From NCBI RefSeq assembly GCF_040448685.1, contig NZ_CP159290.1, positions 4,464,001 to 4,528,000 on the forward strand: a stretch of 64,000 bases of DNA, in the 5' to 3' direction. How positions within the stretch are numbered: the first letter of the stretch is position 1; each line of letters opens with the position of its first letter. The notes beneath the pieces were generated by a model, which searched no databases, was not told where the DNA came from, and was given only the letters and a program-made list of their open reading frames with translations. A program made the translations under genes and the position numbers. The DNA comes from Cellulosimicrobium sp. ES-005. GTDB lineage: Bacteria; Actinomycetota; Actinomycetes; Actinomycetales; Cellulomonadaceae. Of the stretch, positions 1-8,363 are shown one piece after another.

Positions 1-38
1 TGGGGGCGCGGCGAGCCAGCACTGCGAGGAGGCAGACG

Positions 39-1562
<1,524 letters not shown>

Positions 1563-1576
1563 CCCTCGCTCCCTAC

Positions 1577-1641
1577 CCCGCCGAACACGGGGTTGCTGTC
1601 GCTCTGATGTCCGGAAAGACAGCAACCCCGTTCTTGGCGGC
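1577..1641. terminator. Hairpin between aldehyde dehydrogenase and DUF779 gene
   Basis: A perfect 14-bp inverted repeat (ACGGGGTTGCTGTC at 1587-1600 with its complement at 1618-1631) encloses a 17-base loop. An imperfect outer extension gives roughly 22-base arms. There is no T-run. It starts 15 bases after the stop codon, so terminator or 3'-end stabiliser is likely. Its left foot, CCCGCCGAACACG, recurs at the foot of the hairpin at 8305-8349. Confidence 0.6.
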
Positions 1642-1679
1642 GCGCATTCTCGTTCTCGTCCCGTGCCCAGGAGGTCCTC

Positions 1680-2129
1680 GTGCCCGACGACGTACCCTCG
1701 CCTCACTCGGACCGCTCACCCGCGGGGCGAGTCGCGCTCACCGACGACGCCGCGGCGTTGCTCGCGCGGCTGCGGCCGGTCCACGGCGAGCTCATGTTCC
1801 ACCAGTCCGGCGGGTGCTGCGACGGGTCGTCGCCCATGTGCTACCCGCAGGGCGACTTCCTGCTCGGCGACGCCGACGTGCACCTCGGCGACCTCGCCGT
1901 CGTCCCGGACGACGGCGGACCGGGCGAGCCCGGCGGCGCGTGCGCGTTCACGGTGCCCGTGTGGATGAGCCGTGCGCAGTTCGAGTACTGGAAGCACACC
2001 CACCTGACGATCGACGTCGTGCCCGGCCGCGGCGCGGGGTTCAGCGTGGAGGCGCCGGAGGGCGTGCGGTTCATCATCCGGTCGCGTCTCCTCACCGACG
2101 ACGAGTGGTCGGCGCTCCACGTGTCCTAG
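1680..2129 (+). CDS. DUF779 family protein
   Basis: A 149-residue protein of the DUF779 family, whose function is not established. The family is small, cytoplasmic and strongly linked to aldehyde dehydrogenase genes, as here. Diagnostic features are the cysteine-rich segment SGGCCDGSSPMCYPQGDF near residues 41-58, which looks suited to metal or thiol chemistry. They also include the aromatic stretch FEYWKHTHLTIDVVPGRGAGF and the terminal EGVRFIIRSRLLTDDEW. The GTG start at 1680 is chosen because AGGAGG lies 6 bases upstream. It probably assists or regulates the upstream dehydrogenase. That role is inferred from context only. Confidence 0.88.
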   Translation: MPDDVPSPHSDRSPAGRVALTDDAAALLARLRPVHGELMFHQSGGCCDGSSPMCYPQGDFLLGDADVHLGDLAVVPDDGGPGEPGGACAFTVPVWMSRAQFEYWKHTHLTIDVVPGRGAGFSVEAPEGVRFIIRSRLLTDDEWSALHVS

Positions 2130-2169
2130 GCTGGGCCACGGCCGCCCAGGACCGGAGAGGAGGGGCGCG

Positions 2170-2454
2170 ATGAACGACCTTCTCGTCGTCGCGCGCGACG
2201 TCGCGTCGGCGCTCGCGCTCCTACTCGGCACGTCGACCCTCACGGCCACGCTCTTCCTCCTCGGTGCGACCGCCCTCGTCGCGGCCGTGGCCGTGGTGAC
2301 CGCACGCTGGGGCGCCCCGCTCGCGCTCGGCGTGGCAGCGCGCCCGGCGGGCCGGCTCCGCGACACGGTCGACGTCGGGCCGGTCGTCACCCAGAGCGAC
2401 CCGGACGCACCCGGCCGCGCCCGGCCACGGGCGCCCGGCCGTCTCCTCGGCTGA
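2170..2454 (+). CDS. Small membrane protein (DUF6412-like) upstream of yidC paralogue
   Basis: A 94-residue protein with two hydrophobic segments, about residues 10-30 and 32-50, followed by a charged arginine/proline tail. The start ATG has GAGAGGAGG 6 bases upstream. A TAGGCT -10-like box overlaps the preceding stop codon, so transcription may begin just upstream. It is followed 122 bases later by a YidC-type insertase. Small membrane proteins of this kind accompany a second YidC in related Actinobacteria. The family name DUF6412 is recalled from that context and not verified. It may be a partner or client of the insertase. Confidence 0.72.
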   Translation: MNDLLVVARDVASALALLLGTSTLTATLFLLGATALVAAVAVVTARWGAPLALGVAARPAGRLRDTVDVGPVVTQSDPDAPGRARPRAPGRLLG

Positions 2455-2576
2455 TCACCCGGCCGAGGCCTCCCGCACCCGTACCCCGCGCGCACGACGC
2501 CGCGGGCGTGCTCCTGCCTGCCGGCGCAGGGTGATCGGCGAACGCGTAGCCCGCACGTTCGACCGAGGACACCACC

Positions 2577-3365
2577 ATGAACCTGCTCGACCTCCCGCTC
2601 GTCTCCACCGTGCTCGACGCGGCCTACCGTGCCCTGATGGGCCTGTCCCACCTGCTGGAACCCGTCGCCGGAGGAGCGGCCGCCGCCGGGGCCGTCGTGC
2701 TCCTGACGCTCGCCGTCCGCGCCGTGCTCGTACCCGTGGGCGTGTCGCAGGCCAAGGCGGAGCGTGACCGTGCGCGTCTCGCGCCCCGGCTCGCGGAGCT
2801 CCAGCGCCGCCACCGCCACGACCCGCAGAAGCTGCAGCGCGCGACGCTCGACCTCTACGCCGCGGAGGGCACGACGCCGTTCGCGGGCTGCCTGCCGATG
2901 CTCGCCCAAGCACCGGTGGTCGGCGTGGTCTATGCGCTGTTCCTCCATGCGCAGATCGCCGGGCACGGCAACGCGCTGCTGGGCCACACGCTGTGGGGCG
3001 CACCCCTCGGTTCGAGCCTCGTCGGCTCGCTCGGTGCGGGTGCGGCGGGACTCCCGACCCTCGCTGTCGCCGGCACGGTCGTGCTCCTGATCGCGCTCGT
3101 CGGGGAGCTGACGCGTCGGGCCAGCCTGCCCGGCGGGCGCCTCGCCGTGCCCCGGACGCCGACCGGCCCCGGCGCGTCGGGAACCCCTGGCGCCCCGGCG
3201 GGACCCGCCCTGCAGAACGCGCTCGGTGCTCTGCAGTTCATGACCGCGGTGATCGCGTGCTTCGTCCCGCTCGCCGCGGGGGTGTACCTGCTCGTGACGG
3301 TGACGTGGACGCTCGTGCAGCGGCTCGTCCTGCGTCGGCGGTACCCGTTCGACGCGGTCGCGTAG
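2577..3365 (+). CDS. YidC/Oxa1-type membrane protein insertase paralogue
   Basis: A membrane insertase of the YidC/Oxa1/Alb3 superfamily, which folds or inserts membrane proteins with or without SecYEG. The 262-residue protein has hydrophobic segments near residues 35-58, 105-130, 145-175 and 215-245. The conserved cytoplasmic hairpin (KAERDRARLAPRLAELQRRH) is followed by EGTTPFAGCLPMLAQAPVV, a hallmark of the family. It lacks the large extra loop and basic tail of the main bacterial YidC and is not beside rpmH-rnpA. It is therefore most likely a second, specialised copy. The small membrane protein upstream is probably co-transcribed. A strong hairpin follows its stop codon. Confidence 0.88.
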   Translation: MNLLDLPLVSTVLDAAYRALMGLSHLLEPVAGGAAAAGAVVLLTLAVRAVLVPVGVSQAKAERDRARLAPRLAELQRRHRHDPQKLQRATLDLYAAEGTTPFAGCLPMLAQAPVVGVVYALFLHAQIAGHGNALLGHTLWGAPLGSSLVGSLGAGAAGLPTLAVAGTVVLLIALVGELTRRASLPGGRLAVPRTPTGPGASGTPGAPAGPALQNALGALQFMTAVIACFVPLAAGVYLLVTVTWTLVQRLVLRRRYPFDAVA

Positions 3366-3372
3366 AGCGACG

Positions 3373-3404
3373 GCGCGGCGGGCCTGGTCACGGGCCCGCC
3401 GCGC
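3373..3404. terminator. Terminator after yidC paralogue
   Basis: A perfect 12-bp GC stem (GCGCGGCGGGCC with its complement) has an 8-base loop and begins 8 bases after the stop codon. It has no T-tract, which is usual in very GC-rich Actinobacteria. Confidence 0.65.
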
Positions 3405-3421
3405 GTGCGAGGGTGTCGGGT

Positions 3422-4282
3422 ATGACCGATCTGCTCCCGTACCGCGACGACGCGGACGACGTCGAGGTCCCGCTGCTGGGCGGTGACGTGTCGGACGGGA
3501 TCGTCCGGCGCGGCGCCACGGTCCGCCGTCCGCGCGGCCCGCACAGCCCTGCCGTCGAGGCGTACCTGCTGCACCTGGAGCGCGCGGGCTTCGAGCGCGC
3601 GCCGCGGTTCCTCGGTGTCGACGACGACGGTCGGGAGGTCGTGACGTTCCTGCCGGGCGAGATGGGCGGTCGGCCGCCGCACGCCTGGGCGGCCGACGAG
3701 GACGTGCTCGTCCAGCTCGGCGAGTGGCAGCGCGACCTGCACGCCGTGTCGCGCGACGTCGTCCTGCCCGACGGCGTCGCGTGGCCCGAGCGGGTGCAGT
3801 TCCCGGAGGTGCCGGACGTGTTCGACGTGCCGGACGTCGTCGGGCACAACGACCTCACGGTCGAGAACGCGCTGTTCGTCCCGGCGGGCGAGGACCCGCA
3901 GGGTCCGCACCGGCTCGTCGGCGTGGTCGACTTCGACCTCGCCGCGCCGACCACGCGCCTGCTCGACGTGGCGACGACCCTGCGCTACTGGGCGCCGGTG
4001 AGCGCGCCCGAGAGGCGGCCGGAGGCCCTGCGGGGCCTCGACGCGCCGCGGCGCGCGCGCATCCTCACCGAGGCGTACGGGCTGGACCGGTCGGAGCGGC
4101 TCGCGCTGCTCGACGTGCTGGCGCAGCGGTTCGCGCGGAGCTGGTACGCGATGCGGCACGCGGCGCAGACGCGGGGCGGCGGCTGGCAGCGCATGTGGGA
4201 CGACGGCGTCGGGGACGCCATCCGCGAGGACGAGGCGTGGTTCGCGGCGCAGCGGGTCGACTTCGTGCACGCGCTGGGCTGA
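3422..4282 (+). CDS. Phosphotransferase of the aminoglycoside phosphotransferase (APH) fold
   Basis: A 286-residue kinase-like protein of the APH/choline kinase superfamily. The catalytic loop motif VVGHNDLTVENALF lies near residues 139-152. The metal-binding segment GVVDFDLAAPTTRLLDVA lies near 165-182. It starts at ATG 3422, eighteen bases after the preceding hairpin. Such proteins phosphorylate small molecules, sugars or antibiotics. Nothing here identifies the substrate, and most chromosomal members are not resistance genes. It appears monocistronic, converging on the DoxX gene with a hairpin at its stop codon. Confidence 0.82.
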   Translation: MTDLLPYRDDADDVEVPLLGGDVSDGIVRRGATVRRPRGPHSPAVEAYLLHLERAGFERAPRFLGVDDDGREVVTFLPGEMGGRPPHAWAADEDVLVQLGEWQRDLHAVSRDVVLPDGVAWPERVQFPEVPDVFDVPDVVGHNDLTVENALFVPAGEDPQGPHRLVGVVDFDLAAPTTRLLDVATTLRYWAPVSAPERRPEALRGLDAPRRARILTEAYGLDRSERLALLDVLAQRFARSWYAMRHAAQTRGGGWQRMWDDGVGDAIREDEAWFAAQRVDFVHALG

Positions 4283-4311
4283 GCGTGCCCCTCGCGCGGC
4301 GGGGCACGCTC
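4281..4311. terminator. Hairpin at the 3' end of the phosphotransferase gene
   Basis: A perfect 11-bp inverted repeat (GAGCGTGCCCC / GGGGCACGCTC) has a 9-base loop and overlaps the stop codon. It lies between convergent genes, so it may act on both strands. Confidence 0.6.
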
Positions 4312-4360
4312 GCGCGCGAGTCCCGCGTGGAGCAGGCGCCGCCCAGGGGCGGCACGGGGC

Positions 4361-4726
4361 TCAGAGCGCGGCGAACCGTCCCACGGCGACGAACACCGAC
4401 AGGGCGAGCAGCACGACGTTCGCCGGCACGGCCTTGGCCTCGCCGAGGCGCACGTGCAGCGGGATCGCGCCGACCTGCGTGAGCGCGAGCCCGACCGCCG
4501 CGACCGGCGTGAGGACCGGCGCGACGCCGAGCGCCCAGGGCAGGATCACGCCGACGGCGCCCGCGACCTCGAGCCAGCCGATCGCGCGCACGCCCGCGGT
4601 GCGCTCCGGCGTCACCCACCGCATCTGCTCCTGGAGGACGGGGATCGGGCGCAGGGCCTTCATGAGCCCGGCGCCGAGGAAGGCGAGGGTGAGGAGACCG
4701 GAGGCGATCCACAGGGCGACGTTCAT
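4361..4726 (-). CDS. DoxX family membrane protein
   Basis: A 121-residue protein with four transmembrane helices covering almost all of its length (about residues 4-22, 46-66, 70-88 and 98-118). This is typical of the DoxX/DoxD-like family. The motif GLMKALRP after the first helix and GWLEVAGAVG in the second helix are family-like. DoxX-like proteins are linked to redox or thiosulfate metabolism in some bacteria, but most members have no known function. It is divergent from an HxlR-type regulator, and the pair shares a 155-base intergenic region with palindromes. Control by that regulator is therefore likely. Confidence 0.85.
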   Translation of the reverse strand: MNVALWIASGLLTLAFLGAGLMKALRPIPVLQEQMRWVTPERTAGVRAIGWLEVAGAVGVILPWALGVAPVLTPVAAVGLALTQVGAIPLHVRLGEAKAVPANVVLLALSVFVAVGRFAAL

Positions 4727-4780
4727 GCGCGAGTCCTTCGAGGGGAGGCGGCGACGGCCCAGGGCGGCCGGTCACTCTTT

Positions 4781-4838
4781 GTGCCTGGGCACATGATGGG
4801 TAACCATGGGTGGCGCTACAAAAGGCACACCCGTGTGC
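4781..4838. promoter_or_regulatory. Candidate HxlR operators between doxX and hxlR genes
   Basis: The divergent intergenic region holds two short palindromes: GTGCC-TG-GGCAC at 4781-4792 and GCACAC-CC-GTGTGC at 4825-4838, with a further GGCACAC half-site just downstream. They share the half-site GGCAC, which suggests repeated binding by the dimeric regulator encoded next door. Confidence 0.45.
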
Positions 4839-4881
4839 GAGAGGCACACGGAGCCGCACGCCCTGGAGACGGAGACCCCCC

Positions 4882-5322
4882 ATGACCACGACGCCGAGCA
4901 CCCACGTGCCCGTGGTGCGCGAGCTCGCGGAGCGGCACGGCATCCCGGCGGACGGCGGGTGCGCGGCGGCCGAGGCCACGAGCGAGGTGCGTTCGGTGCT
5001 CGACCGGGTCGGGGACAAGTGGAGCGTCCTCATCCTGGGCATGCTCTCGGGCGGGCCGCAGCGGTTCACCGAGCTCCTGCACGGCATCGACGGGATCTCG
5101 CAGCGCATGCTCACGCTCAACCTGCGCCAGCTGGAGCGCGACGGGCTGGTGAGCCGCACGGTGCACGCCGTCGTGCCGCCGCGCGTCGACTACGCGCTGA
5201 CCGACCTCGGCGCGACCCTCCTGCCGCCCGTGCTCGCGCTCGTCGAGTGGGCGCTGGAGAACACGACCACGATCCGTGACCACCGCGACCGGTTCGACGC
5301 GCGGGGTCCCGCGGCGGGCTGA
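4882..5322 (+). CDS. HxlR family transcriptional regulator
   Basis: A 146-residue winged-helix regulator of the HxlR/MarR-like group. Visible hallmarks are VLDRVGDKWSVLILGMLSGGPQRFTELLHGIDGISQRMLTLNLRQLERDGLVSR (about residues 39-92) and YALTDLGATLLPPVLALVEWA. The cysteine at residue 22 (ADGGCAAAE) is in the N-terminal position where many HxlR/YodB proteins carry a redox- or electrophile-sensing cysteine. The ATG at 4882 is preceded by GGAGAC. Upstream in-frame starts would add a poorly conserved tail. It is divergent from the DoxX gene, its likely target. Confidence 0.88.
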   Translation: MTTTPSTHVPVVRELAERHGIPADGGCAAAEATSEVRSVLDRVGDKWSVLILGMLSGGPQRFTELLHGIDGISQRMLTLNLRQLERDGLVSRTVHAVVPPRVDYALTDLGATLLPPVLALVEWALENTTTIRDHRDRFDARGPAAG

Positions 5323-5368
5323 CGCGAGCGGTCCGTCGTCGGACGCCCTCCGGTCGTCGACGCCGCGG

Positions 5369-7144
5369 TCACCCGCGGTGCAGCATCGACCGCACGCGCG
5401 ACCACAGGCGCTTCACGGGACCGTCCGTCCGCACCACCGGGATCTGCGCCGTCTCGACGCCGCGCACGAGCCACGCCTCGGCGTGCGCCATCGCGTCCGC
5501 GGTCGACTCGCCGAGCACCGGTCGTGCCGGGTACACCGCGATCCGCTCGTGCAGGCGCACGTCGATGACGTGCTCGAACTTCTCCGCCAGGTCCGGGTCC
5601 ACCCCGCTCACGTACAGCCGCCCACCGCCCTCGCCGAGCCGGTCGGCGTAGTGCGCGAGCACGGTGAACGCGGTCGCGCCGAGGCTCGCCCGGCCGCGCA
5701 GGCGCAGCACGACGACGGCGTCGTGGGCGTGCGCGGGCTCCGGGAGCGCGGCCTCGAGCGAGCGGGCACCGGCGTAGAACAGGCTCCCGTAGACGTCGAG
5801 CACGGTGACCGTCGCGTCGTCGAGCCGCCGCGGCGCGGGCTCCTCGCGGTAGCGCCCGTCCTCCAGGGGGACGAGGCGGACGATCCGCAGGTCCTGCGAC
5901 TCCCGGTTCGCCTGGAGGAGGATCGAGAGCGCGGCGCCGATCCCCACCGCGGCCGCGACCGGCAGGAGGAGGGTGGCGAGGAACGTCGTCGACATCGCGA
6001 CCTGGGACTGGCTGCCCGTGCGCCACGCGGTGGCCATGGCCGAGAGCCGGATCGACCCGACCGACGCGACGGCGAGCAGCGCCGCGAGCGTCGCCGACGG
6101 GACGGCCCCGACCGGCCCCGACAGCGCGACGAGGACGACGAGCACCCAGACGCCCGACATGATCCCCGCCCAGCGGTCGCGCGCGCCCGCGGCGGTGCTG
6201 ATCGCCGTCTGGCCGACCGACCCGCCGACCGGGATCCCGCGGAAGAACCCCACCGCGAGGTTGGCGACGCCCTGACCGACGAAGTTGCGGTTCGGGTCGG
6301 CGCGACGGCCGCCGGGGTTCGGGACGGACTCCGCGACCCCCGCGCCCTGGACGAGCACGATCGCCGCCACCGCGAGCGCCCCCACGGCGACGTCGACCGA
6401 CACGAGCCCCAGGTCGGGCAGCGCGAGGGACGGCAGGCCGGCAGGGATCTCGCCCGCGTCCCCGACGAGCTGGACGGACGTCGCCCCGAGGGCCCACACC
6501 GCGACGGCGGAGACCACCAGCGCCACGACCGCGGCGTACGGGGCGACCCGCGTCCGGCCGAGGACGAGGAGCAGGACGACCGACCCCAGACCCACGACGA
6601 GCGTCGGCAGGTCCCACGTCCCGGGAGACCGGAGCACCTGGTACGCCTGGCCGACGGCGAGCGACGCAGTCGGGTCCGCCCCGGTGAGGTCGTCGAGCTG
6701 GCCGAGCAGGATGTTGACGGAGACGCCGGTGAGGAACCCCGTCATCACGGAGTGCGACACGAAGCCGGTGAGACGACCGAGGCCAACGAGCCCCGCGACG
6801 ATCATGACCGCCCCGGCGAGCGTCGTGAGGAGGATGAGCGCCGCGAGCCGGTCCTCGCCGGCGACCCCCGCGAGCGCCGAGCCGGCGGCGAGGGCGGCGG
6901 CGCTCGTCGTCGTGACGATCATGAGCCGCGAGTCGACGGTGAGACCACCCGCGATGCGGCCGATCGCCGTCGCGTACAGGCCGTGGATCGGGTTGACGCC
7001 GACGAGCGTCGCGGTCGCCATGCCGTCGGGGACGCCGCCGACGGCGCCCGGCACGCCGGCCCCGGCCGAGCGCCAGAACGTCCCCGGGGCGGGCCGGACG
7101 CCGTCCCACCAGGCGCGGACGGCCCGCACCGGCCGCGGGCTCAT
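5369..7144 (-). CDS. SulP family inorganic anion transporter with STAS domain
   Basis: A 591-residue secondary transporter of the SulP/SLC26 family (sulfate, bicarbonate or related anions). The N-terminal two thirds contain about 12 to 14 hydrophobic segments. The opening motif PDGMATATLVGVNPIHGLYA is the classic SulP signature. GFLTGVSVNILLGQL and the NFVGQGVANLAVGFFRGIPVGG segment are also present. A STAS domain follows from about residue 450 to 560 (VTVLDVYGSLFYAGARSLEA). The start MSPRPVRA at 7144 is chosen because upstream sequence is not protein-like. The transported anion cannot be told from sequence. There is a carbonic anhydrase elsewhere in the window but not adjacent. Confidence 0.9.
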   Translation of the reverse strand: MSPRPVRAVRAWWDGVRPAPGTFWRSAGAGVPGAVGGVPDGMATATLVGVNPIHGLYATAIGRIAGGLTVDSRLMIVTTTSAAALAAGSALAGVAGEDRLAALILLTTLAGAVMIVAGLVGLGRLTGFVSHSVMTGFLTGVSVNILLGQLDDLTGADPTASLAVGQAYQVLRSPGTWDLPTLVVGLGSVVLLLVLGRTRVAPYAAVVALVVSAVAVWALGATSVQLVGDAGEIPAGLPSLALPDLGLVSVDVAVGALAVAAIVLVQGAGVAESVPNPGGRRADPNRNFVGQGVANLAVGFFRGIPVGGSVGQTAISTAAGARDRWAGIMSGVWVLVVLVALSGPVGAVPSATLAALLAVASVGSIRLSAMATAWRTGSQSQVAMSTTFLATLLLPVAAAVGIGAALSILLQANRESQDLRIVRLVPLEDGRYREEPAPRRLDDATVTVLDVYGSLFYAGARSLEAALPEPAHAHDAVVVLRLRGRASLGATAFTVLAHYADRLGEGGGRLYVSGVDPDLAEKFEHVIDVRLHERIAVYPARPVLGESTADAMAHAEAWLVRGVETAQIPVVRTDGPVKRLWSRVRSMLHRG

Positions 7145-7172
7145 CGGGTCTCCCACGGGTGCGCCATGGGGA

Positions 7173-7192
7173 GACTCTGGCACGGCAGAGTC
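7173..7192. repeat. Short inverted repeat upstream of the SulP gene
   Basis: GACTCTG and CAGAGTC are separated by six bases in the 92-base gap between the proline-rich protein gene and the sulP start. It could be a weak terminator for the upstream gene or an operator for sulP. I see no basis for choosing. Confidence 0.35.
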
Positions 7193-7236
7193 AGGGCGAC
7201 CACAGCAACGCCGCGGCGCCCGCGCCCTGGTGGCGG

Positions 7237-8163
7237 TCAGCTCGCGAGCGGGTCGTCCGCCGTGAGGTACCAGGGCTCGTAGCCCTCGAGCGAGAGCGTC
7301 CACAGCCCGGCGGCGCCCGCCGGGACCGCGAGGCAGACGTTGCCCGACACGGTGTCGTCGGTGCCGATGATGCCCGTGCCGACGAGCGGGTCGGGCACCG
7401 CGCCGCACTGGCCGTCGGCGACGACGCCGTCGTCGCCGACGAAGCCGAGGTCGACCGCGCCCGACGCGGTGACCTGGGAGCTCGGGCCGAAGTAGGTCGC
7501 GGTGACCGGCACGATCCAGTACTCCGTGCCCTCCGGCGGCGCGGCGTTGACGTCGCTGTGCGCGAGGACCTCGGCGGTCGCCTCGTACGGTGGGTCGAGC
7601 AGGACCTCCCACTCCTCCCCGCCGATGGTGTAGCCGTCGAAGAACCACGGGTCGTCGGGCGTGCCGGAGCCCTCCCACTCGCCCTCGGGCCAGTCCTCGT
7701 CCGACCAGTCCTCGTCCGACCACTCGTCGGTCGGCGCGGTGTACCACGCGGCGATCTGCCCGCCCGCGTCGCTCGCCACACCCGCCGCGAAGCCGACCCC
7801 TCCGCCCACGGCGAGGCACGCCGCGCCGACGATCAGCCCGACGGCGGTGCGCGACAGCCCGCGGCGCGCGGCCGCCGGGGGCGGGGCGGGGAGCCCGGCG
7901 ACGGGGTACGTCGGGCCTGGGCCCGGAGGGAGCGGTGCTGTCGGCGCGGTCCCCGGCGGGACGGGGCCATGGCCGATCGGGGCGGGCACGTACCCGGGAG
8001 GAGCCTGCGGAGGCATCGGCGCGAGGGGGACCGGTGCGGCGGTGAGCGGGGCGGCCGCGTGCCCGGGCGCCGGGAGCGGAGGCGGGGATGATCCAGGAGC
8101 CGCCGGGGGCGGGCCGGACGGGCCCGACGTCGACTGGCTCGGCGGCGCGAAGGGATTGCTCAT
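7237..8163 (-). CDS. Proline-rich single-pass membrane protein, unknown function
   Basis: I do not recognise a named family. The 308-residue product starts MSNPFAPPSQ and has a long proline/glycine-rich cytoplasmic segment (about 1-125). One transmembrane helix follows (GLIVGAACLAVGGGVGFAAG, near 132-151). The extracellular part then has an acidic, tryptophan-rich stretch with tandem DEDWS pentapeptides (a 15-bp DNA repeat at 7690-7719). The C-terminal part looks like a beta-rich domain (PVTATYFGPSSQVTAS). Its layout resembles the DUF4190/DUF4352-type anchored proteins common in Actinobacteria. The ATG at 8163 is preceded by a GGAGC site. It is probably surface-exposed. Confidence 0.7.
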   Translation of the reverse strand: MSNPFAPPSQSTSGPSGPPPAAPGSSPPPLPAPGHAAAPLTAAPVPLAPMPPQAPPGYVPAPIGHGPVPPGTAPTAPLPPGPGPTYPVAGLPAPPPAAARRGLSRTAVGLIVGAACLAVGGGVGFAAGVASDAGGQIAAWYTAPTDEWSDEDWSDEDWPEGEWEGSGTPDDPWFFDGYTIGGEEWEVLLDPPYEATAEVLAHSDVNAAPPEGTEYWIVPVTATYFGPSSQVTASGAVDLGFVGDDGVVADGQCGAVPDPLVGTGIIGTDDTVSGNVCLAVPAGAAGLWTLSLEGYEPWYLTADDPLAS

Positions 8164-8304
8164 GGTGCTCCGGGCTCGTGCGTGCGAGCGCCCGGACGAC
8201 GGGGTGTCGCCGTGCGTGGCCGGATGTTCCCACACGGCGACGTCCCCGCGCCACCACGTCCGCCCGGGTGCCGGTGTCGAGCACGACGTCGCTCGCCCGC
8301 GAGA

Positions 8305-8349
8305 ACGACCTTGGTGTCGTTATCGCGCGGATAACGACACCAAGGTCGT
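8305..8349. terminator. Perfect 20-bp stem hairpin downstream of aceB
   Basis: Two perfectly complementary 20-base arms (8305-8324 and 8330-8349; left arm ACGACCTTGGTGTCGTTATC) enclose the loop GCGCG. It lies 15 bases past the aceB stop codon. The stem is long and only moderately GC-rich compared with its surroundings. CGCGAG precedes it, and its right foot carries the 13-mer also seen at 1577-1589. It is most likely an intrinsic terminator without a T-tract. Confidence 0.7.
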
Positions 8350-8363
8350 GTTCGGCGGGTCCG

